DNA of 64,000 nucleotides from the NCBI RefSeq assembly GCF_002332255.1, contig NZ_NRGW01000001.1, positions 682,001 through 746,000 of the forward strand. The letters run 5' to 3'. This document shows, piece by piece, positions 36,400 through 45,398 of the stretch. The number at the start of each line of letters is the position of its first letter. Position 1 is the stretch's first letter. Position numbers and translations under genes: made by a program. This DNA is from Halomonas sp. JB37 (GTDB lineage: Bacteria; Pseudomonadota; Gammaproteobacteria; Pseudomonadales; Halomonadaceae). The notes beneath the pieces are model-generated. The model had not been told where the DNA came from. It worked only from the letters and a program-made list of their open reading frames with translations, and did no database searches.

Positions 36400-37340
36400 C
36401 ACTGTGCCCTCCTGACAATCAGGATCAGAAACAGCACTCCTCCGACACAAGCCGACGTTAAGCCGATGGGCACTTCAAAGGGATAGATCAGCAGGCGTCC
36501 CGCAATGTCGCAGGCCAGCAGCAGGGTTGCCCCCGACAGTGCTACGGCGGGTAGAGTGCGAGCCAGGTTATCGCCGTAGTACAGCGCCACCAGATTGGGA
36601 ATCACTAATCCGACAAAGGGGATGGCACCCACGGCGATGACCGTGACCGAGACAGTAATGGCCACCAGCATCAGTCCAATGGCAGAGGTGACGAGATAGT
36701 TCACGCCTAAACTCGTCGCCATCTCTTCGCCCATGCCCAGTACCGTGAAGCGATGAGCGTAGACGTAGGCGAGTATAACGACCGGCAGAATAAGGTAGAT
36801 AATTTCGTAATGACCCTGGACGATCTTCGAAAAATCTCCCAGCAGCCAGCCCTGCATGCTTTGCAGGATGTTATGGCGGTAGGCGTAGAACTCGGCGAGG
36901 GCGCTTAGTACGCCGCCGTACATCAAACCGATGACGGGAATCAGCACCGTGTTGATGAACTTGATGCGGCGAACGATAGCGATAAAGATAACATTCGCAG
37001 CGAAGCAGAAGAGCAGGGCGGCAAGCATTCGTGATCCAACGCCAGCCGTAGGCATTAGTGGCAGCGATACGAGAATGCCCAGTTTGGCGGCATCAAGCCC
37101 ACCCGAGGTGGCGGGCTCCACGAACTTATTGCGCACGATATGCTGCAGAATCACACCGCAAATCGCGAGGCCCACTCCGGTCAATGACACCGTAATCAGG
37201 CGTGGCAGCCGGCTGGCCATCAGCGTCAACCAAGCATCATCCGACAGGGTGATGAGTTGGTAACCGCTTATCTGCCGCGCGCCGACCAGTAATGATATCC
37301 CGCACAGCAATACAAACAGGAGAGGCAAATACACGCGCAT
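36399..37340 (-). CDS. Siderophore ABC transporter permease, FecCD type (first subunit)
   Basis: 313 residues from ATG 37340, sharing a base with the preceding ABC gene's stop. About nine to ten helices. GMGEEMATSLGVNYLVTSAI and GAIPFVGLVIPNLVALYYGD match the FecCD fold and its coupling helix. FatD/VctD-like. The two permeases should form a heterodimer over the FatE-like ATPase. Confidence 0.88.
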   Translation of the reverse strand: MRVYLPLLFVLLCGISLLVGARQISGYQLITLSDDAWLTLMASRLPRLITVSLTGVGLAICGVILQHIVRNKFVEPATSGGLDAAKLGILVSLPLMPTAGVGSRMLAALLFCFAANVIFIAIVRRIKFINTVLIPVIGLMYGGVLSALAEFYAYRHNILQSMQGWLLGDFSKIVQGHYEIIYLILPVVILAYVYAHRFTVLGMGEEMATSLGVNYLVTSAIGLMLVAITVSVTVIAVGAIPFVGLVIPNLVALYYGDNLARTLPAVALSGATLLLACDIAGRLLIYPFEVPIGLTSACVGGVLFLILIVRRAQ

Positions 37341-39100
37341 CACTGTGAGGTTTCTCGCGTTTTATCCGGGGTGATGCGCCATCCTTTGGCGGTTTGGCGT
37401 TGGCCAAGGAACGTGGCGTATCGCCCCTGCTGAGCGAGCAGTTCATCGGGCGCGCCTTGCTCAATGATACGCCCCTCATCTAGCACGATGATCTGGTCAG
37501 CCATGCTCACAGTAGAGAGTTGGTGGGCGATCACCAAGAGCGTACGTTGGCCTCTCAGTCGCACCAGCGCCTGGGTAATGATGGCCTGATTTTCCGCATC
37601 CAGTGCGGCTGTCGCTTCATCCACCAGCAGAATGGGCGCATTCTTAATGAGGGCACGGGCGATGGCGATACGCTGCCGCTCGCCGCCGGAAAGGCGGGTG
37701 CCTGCTTCGCCCACCGGGGTGTCCAATCCTTGGGGCAGGCGTTCGACGATCTCGATGACACCGGCTAGACGCGCGGCTTCCATCAGTGCGGCATCGCTGG
37801 CTTCGGGGCATCCAAAGCGAATATTGTCAGCAATGCTGCCAGCAAACAGGTAGCTCTCCTGAAAGATCTGACTGACTTGGTTCGCCAGCTGGGTGCTCGA
37901 CATATCGCGCACGTCTACGCCGCCGACGAGCACACTACCGTGATCTGCATCGAAAAACCGCGCTACCAGTCGTGCCAGGGTGGTCTTGCCTGAACCTGAC
38001 TCGCCGATCAATGCGGTCATGCTACCGGGCGTGATAGATAGGCTAACCCCGTTGAGCACATCGGGCTCATGCGGCGCATAGCGAAAGCGGACAGCTCTCA
38101 ATTCGATGGAGGCGTCACGCGGCGGCTGAGGGGCGGTGGGCTCGGCTAAGGGGGGCGCGTCGAAAATCGACTGGATCTCTTCGAGTTGCCCTCTTGCACT
38201 GCGCAAAATGTCGCTATGTTGAGCGACATCCAGCAGCGGCTCGACGAACCGGCTTACCAGTACCAGCGCAATGATGACACTGATGATGCTCGCTGCCGTC
38301 AGCGATCCTTCTAGAAGCGTATTGATCCACAGGGTCGTGACGATCAGCAGTACGGCAAAGACTGTCTGTACTGCCCAGGCATTGAGCAGCGCCGAAAGTG
38401 CCGAGAGGCAAGCCAGCCTGGTTCCCGAACGCTGCTGTTGTTGCATGGCCTGTTCCAAGAAGCGCGTGCTGTGGTTGTTGCCACTAAAGGCGCGTAAGAC
38501 GGCCTGGGCACTGGCGAACTCAACCATGCGCTGACTGGTATCGGCAAAGTGTTGCTGGAAGGCTCTGTCGGCATGCCGGGCAAGCTTAGCGGTGAGTAAT
38601 AAAACCCCCAACAGCAGCGGCAGTGCGACCAGCGCTGCAATGCCCAGCGGTGTATGCAACACCAACAGCGCGGCAAGCAGGACGATAGGCGTGACAAGCC
38701 CGCTGATTACCGGTGTAAAGACGTGGGCAGGAAGCTGAGCCACCGCCATCATACCCTGCGTGGTGGCATGGCTAAGTCGCGCGGTGTTCGTCGCGGTAAA
38801 CCAGCCGACCGGCAGGTGCGCGACGTGTTCGCCAAGGCGATGGCGACCCGACTGCAAGATGGCGACGCCGACACGGACGCCTGCCTGCTCCACGTGCCAT
38901 CGCACGCCCCAACAGACCAGGATGCCGAAAAGCAGCGCTGCCAGCCATGCGGTGGCCACGCTGAGTTGGCCGATCAGGAGGTAATTGAGAAGCGGAATAA
39001 GGGCCAAGATGGTCAGACCGCTTAGCACACCATAGACAATGGCCAGCCCGAGATAGCGACGTAAAAGCGCGGTGTCGTCGCCAAGCAGTTGATTGAGCAT
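37340..39100 (-). CDS. Exporter-fold ABC half-transporter, YbtQ/IrtB-like
   Basis: 586 residues from ATG 39100, two bases after the preceding stop (a GTG three codons earlier is possible). Six-helix membrane domain followed by an ATPase with Walker A GESGSGKTT, signature LSGGERQR, Walker B LLVDEATAALD. Its immediate partner gene has the same build, so they should form a heterodimer. In iron operons this pairing (YbtPQ, IrtAB) imports ferric siderophore despite the exporter fold. Export of a siderophore or drug remains possible. IrtA's extra siderophore-reductase domain is absent. Confidence 0.82.
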   Translation of the reverse strand: MLNQLLGDDTALLRRYLGLAIVYGVLSGLTILALIPLLNYLLIGQLSVATAWLAALLFGILVCWGVRWHVEQAGVRVGVAILQSGRHRLGEHVAHLPVGWFTATNTARLSHATTQGMMAVAQLPAHVFTPVISGLVTPIVLLAALLVLHTPLGIAALVALPLLLGVLLLTAKLARHADRAFQQHFADTSQRMVEFASAQAVLRAFSGNNHSTRFLEQAMQQQQRSGTRLACLSALSALLNAWAVQTVFAVLLIVTTLWINTLLEGSLTAASIISVIIALVLVSRFVEPLLDVAQHSDILRSARGQLEEIQSIFDAPPLAEPTAPQPPRDASIELRAVRFRYAPHEPDVLNGVSLSITPGSMTALIGESGSGKTTLARLVARFFDADHGSVLVGGVDVRDMSSTQLANQVSQIFQESYLFAGSIADNIRFGCPEASDAALMEAARLAGVIEIVERLPQGLDTPVGEAGTRLSGGERQRIAIARALIKNAPILLVDEATAALDAENQAIITQALVRLRGQRTLLVIAHQLSTVSMADQIIVLDEGRIIEQGAPDELLAQQGRYATFLGQRQTAKGWRITPDKTRETSQ

Positions 39101-39102
39101 TT

Positions 39103-40905
39103 TCAGCACGCTGCCACCTTCGATTCCAGTGAGTTTGTTATCTCTTCCAGTGCCCAAAGGCGAGCATAAAGACCCTTGCTGGCTAGCAGTTGGTCGTGAT
39201 CGCCTTGCTCAGCGACCTTGCCGTCATCGAGTACCAGAATGTGGTCGGCGTGCATAATCGAATTTAGGTGATGCGAAATAATCACAAGCGTGCGCCCCTG
39301 GGTTAAACGCGAAAGTGCCTGCTGAATGGCCAGTTCGTTGCTGGCGTCAACGGCTGCTGTCGCCTCGTCCAGCACCAATAGAGGCGGATCAAGTAATATG
39401 GCGCGGGCGATACTGACACGCTGCTGCTCGCCACCTGACAGTTGAATATCCTCGCCAACAATCGAGCGATAGCCTTGAGGGAGCGCTGCAATACGTTCGT
39501 GAATATTCGCCGCGCGAGCGGCATCCTCGATTTCCTGTTGGCTGGCCGAAGGTCGGCCCAACGCAATGTTGTCACCAATGCTGGCATGGATAAGACGCAC
39601 GTCTTGCAGAACAAAACCAATACGCTGGTAGAGCGTTGACATCTCAAGATGGCGCAGATCCACCCCGCCTAACGTAATGCGCCCATGGGTGGGGTCAAAA
39701 AAGCGCAGCATCAGCCGTGCCAGGGTGGACTTGCCCGCACCAGATGGGCCAACAATTGCCGTCACGCTGCCAGGTGCAAGCGTAAAGTGAAGGTTAGATA
39801 GCCCGTTTTGAGCGTTGTCATAGACGTAACTGACGTTTTCAAAGCGTACTTCATGGTTGTTTGGGAGCTGGCGCTCATCAGGGGGGATTGATGACAGCAC
39901 CGGCGTTTCAAGCAGTGCCATGACGCGCTGGGCGGCGCCAACGGCACTGCCTAAGTCGTGCAGCAAAGTATGCAGTAGCAGTAACGGAGCGCAGATGCCG
40001 GGTGCTACCAGAATGAAGGGCACCAGATCGACCGGTTCTGACCAGCCATTGGCGACGCAAAATATGCCAAACGTGAGCGTCAGACCCAATATCGTCCCCG
40101 TTGTCACCATCGCATGGACATGCGCCATAGAAGCGACCAGAGGGCGGGTAAATTGCTCAAAGGCATGAGCAAAACTATCCACGGCGGCTTGGTAGCCACG
40201 ATAGGCTTGTCCGGTGGTACCGAAGGCCTTGACGACGGGAATGCCACAGACAAATTCATTGATGGCGTTATTCATGCGCTCAAGCTGGGCAATAAACTCA
40301 CCCATATTGGCTTTGCCGGCTTGCATCAGCCGGCGCAGGAAAAGAAAGAAACCGGGCAGCGGCAGTAACGTAATCACGGCGATTTTCCAATCCAGCGCGA
40401 GCAGGTAGATCACCGAGATCAGTAAGGCGCCAAGCACGCGTCCTACCGCCGTGTAAAAGTGCGCGGTCAGGCTGTGCAGCGTCGCAATATCGTCTTGCAT
40501 CGCCTGTTTTACATCGCCGGATGCACGGCTGGTAAACCAGCCAAGCGGTGCTTGGGACAAGCGCCGCATAACAGCCAAGCGTAACTGGTAGGTGAGTTGG
40601 TTATCCGCCAGATGCGCGACCAGCTCGCCCAGGAACATGCACCCCATGCCGACGAAAAGGCTCGCGACGCTGGCGGCTACCACCCAGCCGATTTCACGCA
40701 TGCTGGCGGTTGATAACGTCCAGGCGGCGCCTGGGTCAGACACAGGAATCTTGGCGATATGTGCCATACCGGCAAGCGGCACCATCGTTAATATCGTGCC
40801 GATGCCCGCCAGCATTGCCGCGGCAAAAAGCCGTGTGCGTATAGGGGCCAGCACTTGGCTGATGGGGCTCTTACCTTGGGATTTCGATGTATCGTGCGTG
40901 CTCAT
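39103..40905 (-). CDS. Exporter-fold ABC half-transporter, YbtP/IrtA-like
   Basis: 600 residues, first gene of the iron operon. Six helices, then an ATPase with Walker A GPSGAGKST, signature LSGGEQQRVSIARAIL, Walker B LLVLDEATAAVD, H-loop IISHHLNSIMHADH. TSRASGDVKQAMQDDIATLH is the intracellular-loop region usual in this family. It lacks an N-terminal siderophore-interacting domain, so it is nearer YbtP than mycobacterial IrtA. Promoter and operator lie in the 201-base gap shared with the divergent TetR gene. RBS is weak. Confidence 0.82.
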   Translation of the reverse strand: MSTHDTSKSQGKSPISQVLAPIRTRLFAAAMLAGIGTILTMVPLAGMAHIAKIPVSDPGAAWTLSTASMREIGWVVAASVASLFVGMGCMFLGELVAHLADNQLTYQLRLAVMRRLSQAPLGWFTSRASGDVKQAMQDDIATLHSLTAHFYTAVGRVLGALLISVIYLLALDWKIAVITLLPLPGFFLFLRRLMQAGKANMGEFIAQLERMNNAINEFVCGIPVVKAFGTTGQAYRGYQAAVDSFAHAFEQFTRPLVASMAHVHAMVTTGTILGLTLTFGIFCVANGWSEPVDLVPFILVAPGICAPLLLLHTLLHDLGSAVGAAQRVMALLETPVLSSIPPDERQLPNNHEVRFENVSYVYDNAQNGLSNLHFTLAPGSVTAIVGPSGAGKSTLARLMLRFFDPTHGRITLGGVDLRHLEMSTLYQRIGFVLQDVRLIHASIGDNIALGRPSASQQEIEDAARAANIHERIAALPQGYRSIVGEDIQLSGGEQQRVSIARAILLDPPLLVLDEATAAVDASNELAIQQALSRLTQGRTLVIISHHLNSIMHADHILVLDDGKVAEQGDHDQLLASKGLYARLWALEEITNSLESKVAAC

Positions 40906-40995
40906 GAAGCGTTAGTACTCGGCCATAGGGGGTTATCGAACCTGCATAGCAGCAATCTGTAACGAGAATTAGTCGCGTTTAGTTAGGCTAATAGA

Positions 40996-41024
40996 TAATT
41001 AGTTTCATGGCAATAAACTAATTA
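40996..41024. promoter_or_regulatory. Palindromic operator between iron operon and TetR gene
   Basis: TAATTAGTTT and AAACTAATTA, perfect 10-bp arms with nine bases between, in an AT-rich divergent promoter region; another half-site, CAACTAATTG, lies at 41044-41053. Probably the binding site of the TetR protein encoded at 41107. I see no good Fur box here. Confidence 0.6.
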
Positions 41025-41106
41025 ATATAATTGCATGTCAATCAACTAATTGACCCTAAGGTGAGTGAGTGGCTAGATAGGGGACGTCAGCGATCAAGGA
41101 TGCAAT

Positions 41107-41745
41107 ATGACAACGCAACAGCCAGTTAAAGCACGCGGGCGGCCGCCTACCATCACGCTTGAGCGTATTGCCAATGCGGGTATCGAAATCGGTCTGCCCA
41201 ACATCACCTTTGTTGGGGTGGCCAGCGCGCTAGGCATCAGCCATATGGCGCTGTATAAGCACGTGACGAATCTCAAGGCGCTGAAGAGGTTGGTGGCCGA
41301 AGAGATTTTTCGACGCTGGAGCATTCCGCGCGCTCGTCGAGAGGAATCCCAAGCGCTTCAGGCGTATCTGTTCACCTTTGCCATGTCGATAGCCGAGTTT
41401 GTCAAAGCGCACCCAGGCCTAACGCCCTACGTAATCCGTCGCTTGGCGGCGACCCAGCCCATGATTGAAAAAATCCATGCGCACCAAGCGCATATTGCGG
41501 AGGTCTATGAGATTTCCCAGGCCCAGGCGCGTTGGCTGCTTGCGACGGTCGCCTTTCACTGTTTTGCCGTGGCAGACACGATTTACTCGGTGATAGGACA
41601 GGCGCCTGATGACGCGGTAGATCGTGCTGAAGAAGAGGCGGAAATGGAGATTGATCTAGCGCAAGGTATGCAGGCGCTGATTACCGGCGCGCTAGTTATA
41701 CTGACCGAAAACTCACTTGAGGAAGCTCACCATTCCGCCCTTTGA
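41107..41745 (+). CDS. TetR-family transcriptional regulator
   Basis: 212 residues. The N-terminal helix-turn-helix reads ITLERIANAGIEIGLPNITF and then VGVASALGISHMALYKHVTN, the usual TetR core; the C-terminal ligand domain (about 80-205) has no recognisable subfamily. It is divergent from the siderophore operon and sits beside a 29-bp palindrome, so it probably represses that operon or itself. AAGGA lies seven bases before the ATG. A metal-free or siderophore-type effector is a guess only. Confidence 0.82.
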   Translation: MTTQQPVKARGRPPTITLERIANAGIEIGLPNITFVGVASALGISHMALYKHVTNLKALKRLVAEEIFRRWSIPRARREESQALQAYLFTFAMSIAEFVKAHPGLTPYVIRRLAATQPMIEKIHAHQAHIAEVYEISQAQARWLLATVAFHCFAVADTIYSVIGQAPDDAVDRAEEEAEMEIDLAQGMQALITGALVILTENSLEEAHHSAL

Positions 41746-41767
41746 GAGCCGGTAAAATGGTTAGGCC

Positions 41768-41800
41768 AGAGTCGCTAAGCAGAGTCGCCAAGTAGAGCCG
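41768..41800 (+). repeat. 13-bp tandem repeat, 2.5 units
   Basis: AGAGTCGCTAAGC, AGAGTCGCCAAGT, then AGAGCCG, just past the TetR stop. Function unknown. Confidence 0.6.
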
Positions 41801-41812
41801 CGTCCTGCGGGC

Positions 41813-41864
41813 TAGGCTTTGTACGAAAAGTCGGCGAGCGAAGGCAGTTTTCGTACAGAGCCTA
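41813..41864. repeat. Inverted repeat, possible insertion-sequence relic or MITE
   Basis: 17-bp arms TAGGCTTTGTACGAAAA and TTTTCGTACAGAGCCTA (one T-G wobble) around 18 bases. GGCTTTGTACGAAAA-type ends look like IS terminal repeats, and both sides carry CTA, so this may be two IS ends left after internal deletion. It could also act as a hairpin after the TetR gene. The 41746-42209 gap otherwise holds only the ureD promoter signals. Confidence 0.45.
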
Positions 41865-42030
41865 ATGTCACGTTTGCAAGGTGATGTCTAATACGTTGCC
41901 CACACCTCTCTCCAATACCTGGCTCCTTCACTCCCTTGCGGCAGAGCGGTTGTCTAGCCGCGTTATCCCCTTTAATCGATATATTTACCTGCTTATGCAG
42001 CCCCGTTGGCAGCATAAGCAGCGCCTGTAC

Positions 42031-42076
42031 GTTCTTGTTTGGTGCAAATTGTTATTTTTTTGATCTTTTGTGGTGC
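42031..42076 (+). promoter_or_regulatory. NtrC-like half-sites upstream of ureD
   Basis: Two TGGTGCA half-sites (42040-42046 and 42071-42077); the 15-mers ending in GGTGC match the NtrC consensus at about ten positions each. They lie 80-110 bases before the sigma-54 promoter. Confidence 0.45.
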
Positions 42077-42151
42077 ATTGAAAATTTTTAGGTGTAGGGA
42101 GAAATTGTTTAAGTCATTGTCTTAGAGCTGGAAAATAATTTTTCACCATTT

Positions 42152-42167
42152 TGGCGCATTAATTGCA
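42152..42167 (+). promoter_or_regulatory. Sigma-54 promoter of ureD
   Basis: TTGGCGCATTAATTGCAC: GG at 42153-42154 and GC at 42165-42166 with ten bases between. The flank TTCACCATTTTGG is repeated before the ureA promoter. Confidence 0.7.
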
Positions 42168-42209
42168 CTACTTAGCTAACGGCTTACTGAAAGGAAGCGA
42201 TAGCTAATT

Positions 42210-43094
42210 ATGATGCTATGCGATATCGCAAAATCTCCCCTTGCCTCTGGCCACCGCTTTGATCAAGGCCGCCACTGGGCGGCTTCGTTGGACTTACGTT
42301 TTGCCCAGCGCGACGGCGTTACCCGCATGGTACAGGCGCGCCACCAAGGCCCGCTGCGGGTGCAACGGCCGTTTTACCCAGAAGGCCGAAGTGAGGCGTG
42401 CCATGTGTACGTGCTTCACCCACCGGGCGGACTGGTGAGTGGCGATGCGCTTACCATTAGTGCTCATGTAGAGAGCGGTGCCCATGCGCTGCTGACGACT
42501 CCGGCTGCCAATAAACTCTATAAAGCCGACAGCCAAGGCGTTGCCTGGACTCAACATACCCAGCTAAGCGTGGAAGATAACGCGATTCTGGAATGGCTGC
42601 CCCAAGAAACCATCGCCTTTGATGGCTCGAAAGGTGAGCAGCGCACGCATATTGCCCTACACGGCAGTGCTCGCTGCTTAGGTTGGGAAATGATGGCGCT
42701 GGGGCGCCCGGCAAGCAATTTGCCCTACGTTTCGGGGCGCATTGAACAACACTTTCGGCTCACGCTAGATGGCAAACCGCTGTGGTTAGAGCGCCAGCCG
42801 TTAGACCCGCTACACCCACGCTTTGCGGGGCGCTGGGGGCAAGGTGGTGCGACCGTACAAGCTACCCTCTGGGCGGTAGGTATTGCTGATGCACCTGCCG
42901 CTATTGATGCCCTGCGCGAGGCGTTGCCGGATAACCCTCGTTGGGCCGTCACCGTGCGTTACGGCGTACTGCTGCTGCGCTACTTGGGTCATTCACGCAA
43001 TGAAGCCTGGTCGCTGTGCGAGCAGGCCTGGCGGCTACTGCGTCCGCGTTGGATTGAGCGTGAAGCGCATACGCCGCGTATCTGGTTAACCTAG
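42210..43094 (+). CDS. ureD: Urease accessory protein UreD
   Basis: 294 residues. UreD marks: RHQGPLRVQRPFYPEG near the N terminus, HPPGGLVSGDALTI, LTTPAANKLYKA, and WLPQETIAFDGSK in the middle. UreD forms the scaffold with UreF and UreG that loads nickel into the UreABC apoenzyme. In most proteobacteria it directly precedes ureA. Here 3.5 kb with a TonB receptor and AraC gene, both reversed, separates them, and ureD has its own sigma-54 promoter. Two adjacent ATG codons (42210, 42213) are possible starts; AAGGAAG is rather far upstream. Confidence 0.92.
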   Translation: MMLCDIAKSPLASGHRFDQGRHWAASLDLRFAQRDGVTRMVQARHQGPLRVQRPFYPEGRSEACHVYVLHPPGGLVSGDALTISAHVESGAHALLTTPAANKLYKADSQGVAWTQHTQLSVEDNAILEWLPQETIAFDGSKGEQRTHIALHGSARCLGWEMMALGRPASNLPYVSGRIEQHFRLTLDGKPLWLERQPLDPLHPRFAGRWGQGGATVQATLWAVGIADAPAAIDALREALPDNPRWAVTVRYGVLLLRYLGHSRNEAWSLCEQAWRLLRPRWIEREAHTPRIWLT

Positions 43095-43127
43095 GGCTGT
43101 GGTGGACACAACCCTAACGGCCGGTTC

Positions 43128-45269
43128 TTACCAATCCCAGTTCAATGAAACGGTGGCACTACGCGGTTCGCCCAGCCAGTACTGGCTATAAAAGCCAATT
43201 TGCTCGTAGTAATCCTTGTCGAAGAGATTATTGACGTTTAGCTGAGCGTTCAGATTGTCATTGAAGCGGTATCTGGCCATCAGGTCGGCAACAGCATAAG
43301 CATCCTGGCCGACCTGCACACTACCGTTCGGGCTAGAGGCAGCGCGCGAGATATCACTTTGCCAGCGCACGCCACCGCCCACGGTCAGGTCGTGCCATGT
43401 GCCCGGCAACTGGTAGGCGGTAAACAGCTTAAGCTGCTGGCGCGGGTGGGACGTATTGGTGCGTTCTCCCTGGGCCGTTTCTGCCTGCGCTAAGGTGTAG
43501 CTCGCGCTCAGGTTCCAGCCAGGCTGCACCTCACCGATGAGTTCCAGCTCCAGCCCGTTAACTTGATTACCATCAATGCTTCGGTTTGCCTGTGTACCGG
43601 GCTGGCCGATAACCTCTACGCCCGGGATCGCTTCAGCGGCGTTATTTTGCTCTGTTCTGAACACGGCGACACTGGCATCCAGCTGGTCTCGCAGCAAGCT
43701 GGTTTTAGCGCCGATCTCATAGCTACGCCCCTGCAGAGGATCCAGCAGTGAGCCGTCTTCAAAGCGAGCGTTCTGAGTCTGAAAAATTTCTGTAGCGCTC
43801 GCGTATAGCGAGGTATGCTCGGTCACGTCATAAACAAGGCCTGCATAGGGCGTTAGCTCGTTGCTATAGCGATATTGCCGCTCATCGCCGAAGTAGTTTT
43901 GATCCAGCTCCCAGTCACTCAGGCGTGCGCCGACAATCAGGCTCAGCGGGTCACTGAGTGAAAAGCGTGAGACCACATAGCCGCCGCTTTGAGTGACGCG
44001 CATGCTATCAGCGTTAGCAAAATCTCCCCATGCGGGCTTGGCAACCACGCTGTCGCGCCAGTTGAAGAAGCTACCGGCATCCGGCGCTGCACCCGCGGGT
44101 GACGCGGTCAAAATATCGAAATCGTCCTCGTTATACATCCAGCCTATGCCCAGCTCATGCTGGCGCCCCAAGAGGCCAAAATTGCCCTCTGCGGAGAGAT
44201 TGACCGTTTGCTGAGTACGGTTGCCGCGGTAGTTCAAGTAAGAACTCGACATGCCAAGGCCGGTATCTCGGTCGGGGTAGCCGCCACGGTATAGGTACTG
44301 CATGCCGTAGTTACCGTCGTTATGGCTGTAGGCCGCCCGCAAGGTCCAGCCGTTATCCAGCGTGTGGCTGAGGTCTGCAAACGCGCGCGTGGTTTCGTTA
44401 TAGAACGTTGACCAGGCGGTATTGTTAGAGGCACTGCGATCAAAGTCGGTGCGGTCGCCATCGGCGTAAAAAACGGGCACGCCAGAGCCCATGCCATCAG
44501 AGTCATTGCGCTGGTATTCAACGCCTGCCGTTAACTGCGTCGCAGACGACAGTTCACTGCTGATCACGCCATATAACGTGTCGTGATCATCTCCCTGGTG
44601 GCTAATAAAGCTGTCATTGCGATCTTTGGCAGCGACAAAGCGGATGCCCGTCGTGCCATCGCTGGTTAACGGTGTCGAGACATCAGCGCTTATCCGGCGT
44701 CGATCCCATCGCCCTATGCTGGTAGAAAGCGAGATTGCCGCGTCAGGCAGCGGGCGTTTGCGGATAAAATTCACGCTCGCAGAGGGGTCGCCTGCACCCG
44801 TCAAAAGCCCCGTCGCGCCGCGTACTACTTCCACACGGTCATAGATAGCAGCATCCCAATCTGTATCCCCAAAATTCCAGAAATTGTTGATGGGAATGCT
44901 CAGCCCATCGAACTGAAAGCTGCGAATCGTGAAGCCGCGTGCGGAATAGCTCATACGGTTACTATCGGCACGACTGGGTGAAACGCCAGGTACCTGAGCG
45001 AGCACGTCACCGCTGGTTTGTAATGCTCGGTCATCAATCTGCTGGCGGGTAATGATGCTAACGGATTGCGGCGTTTCACGAGGCGTCAGCGACAAGCCCG
45101 TTGCACTACGGCTAGCCGGCACCGTGTATCGCTGCGTGCTTTCGCTATTATCGGCAAGCCGCTCTCCGGTAACGACAAGATTGTTGAGCGTCTCCTTTGC
45201 ATCCGCCAATGCGTGAAGGGGATATGCCAGTAATAAAGCAGTGAGCGTTAGACGGGGAAAAGATGGCAT
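43128..45269 (-). CDS. TonB-dependent siderophore receptor (FhuE/FpvA-like)
   Basis: 713 residues with a signal peptide (cut near ALA-D). A plug domain carries the early TonB box region (LNNLVVTGERL) and RVEVVRGATGLLTGAGDPSA, typical of hydroxamate-type receptors; SVSIITRQQIDDRALQTSGD is also a family stretch. The barrel ends ATVSLNWDW with a terminal Trp. No extra N-terminal signalling domain is present, so regulation is through the AraC protein encoded just upstream on the same strand and perhaps Fur (site at 45303-45317). It lies between ureD and ureA. Confidence 0.9.
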   Translation of the reverse strand: MPSFPRLTLTALLLAYPLHALADAKETLNNLVVTGERLADNSESTQRYTVPASRSATGLSLTPRETPQSVSIITRQQIDDRALQTSGDVLAQVPGVSPSRADSNRMSYSARGFTIRSFQFDGLSIPINNFWNFGDTDWDAAIYDRVEVVRGATGLLTGAGDPSASVNFIRKRPLPDAAISLSTSIGRWDRRRISADVSTPLTSDGTTGIRFVAAKDRNDSFISHQGDDHDTLYGVISSELSSATQLTAGVEYQRNDSDGMGSGVPVFYADGDRTDFDRSASNNTAWSTFYNETTRAFADLSHTLDNGWTLRAAYSHNDGNYGMQYLYRGGYPDRDTGLGMSSSYLNYRGNRTQQTVNLSAEGNFGLLGRQHELGIGWMYNEDDFDILTASPAGAAPDAGSFFNWRDSVVAKPAWGDFANADSMRVTQSGGYVVSRFSLSDPLSLIVGARLSDWELDQNYFGDERQYRYSNELTPYAGLVYDVTEHTSLYASATEIFQTQNARFEDGSLLDPLQGRSYEIGAKTSLLRDQLDASVAVFRTEQNNAAEAIPGVEVIGQPGTQANRSIDGNQVNGLELELIGEVQPGWNLSASYTLAQAETAQGERTNTSHPRQQLKLFTAYQLPGTWHDLTVGGGVRWQSDISRAASSPNGSVQVGQDAYAVADLMARYRFNDNLNAQLNVNNLFDKDYYEQIGFYSQYWLGEPRSATVSLNWDW

Positions 45270-45302
45270 CGGTTATTCTTCTCAAGTGAATTTTTTAACA
45301 AT

Positions 45303-45317
45303 TGAGAATTATTCCAT
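45303..45317 (-). promoter_or_regulatory. Candidate Fur box upstream of the TonB receptor
   Basis: TGAGAATTATTCCAT resembles the 7-1-7 Fur core (TGATAAT-N-ATTATCA), 34 bases before the receptor start. Confidence 0.5.
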
Positions 45318-45398
45318 TAATGGAGTGGGAATAGTTATGCCATCTCAGCCATGCGTTATGCGCAATCGTCAGATCGCGTCAAATGCGGGAACTTTCAT

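Noticed and set aside
40981-41060. Fur box ahead of the siderophore operon
   Set aside because: AT-rich, but no 7-1-7 pattern as good as that at 45303; the strong symmetry fits a TetR site instead.
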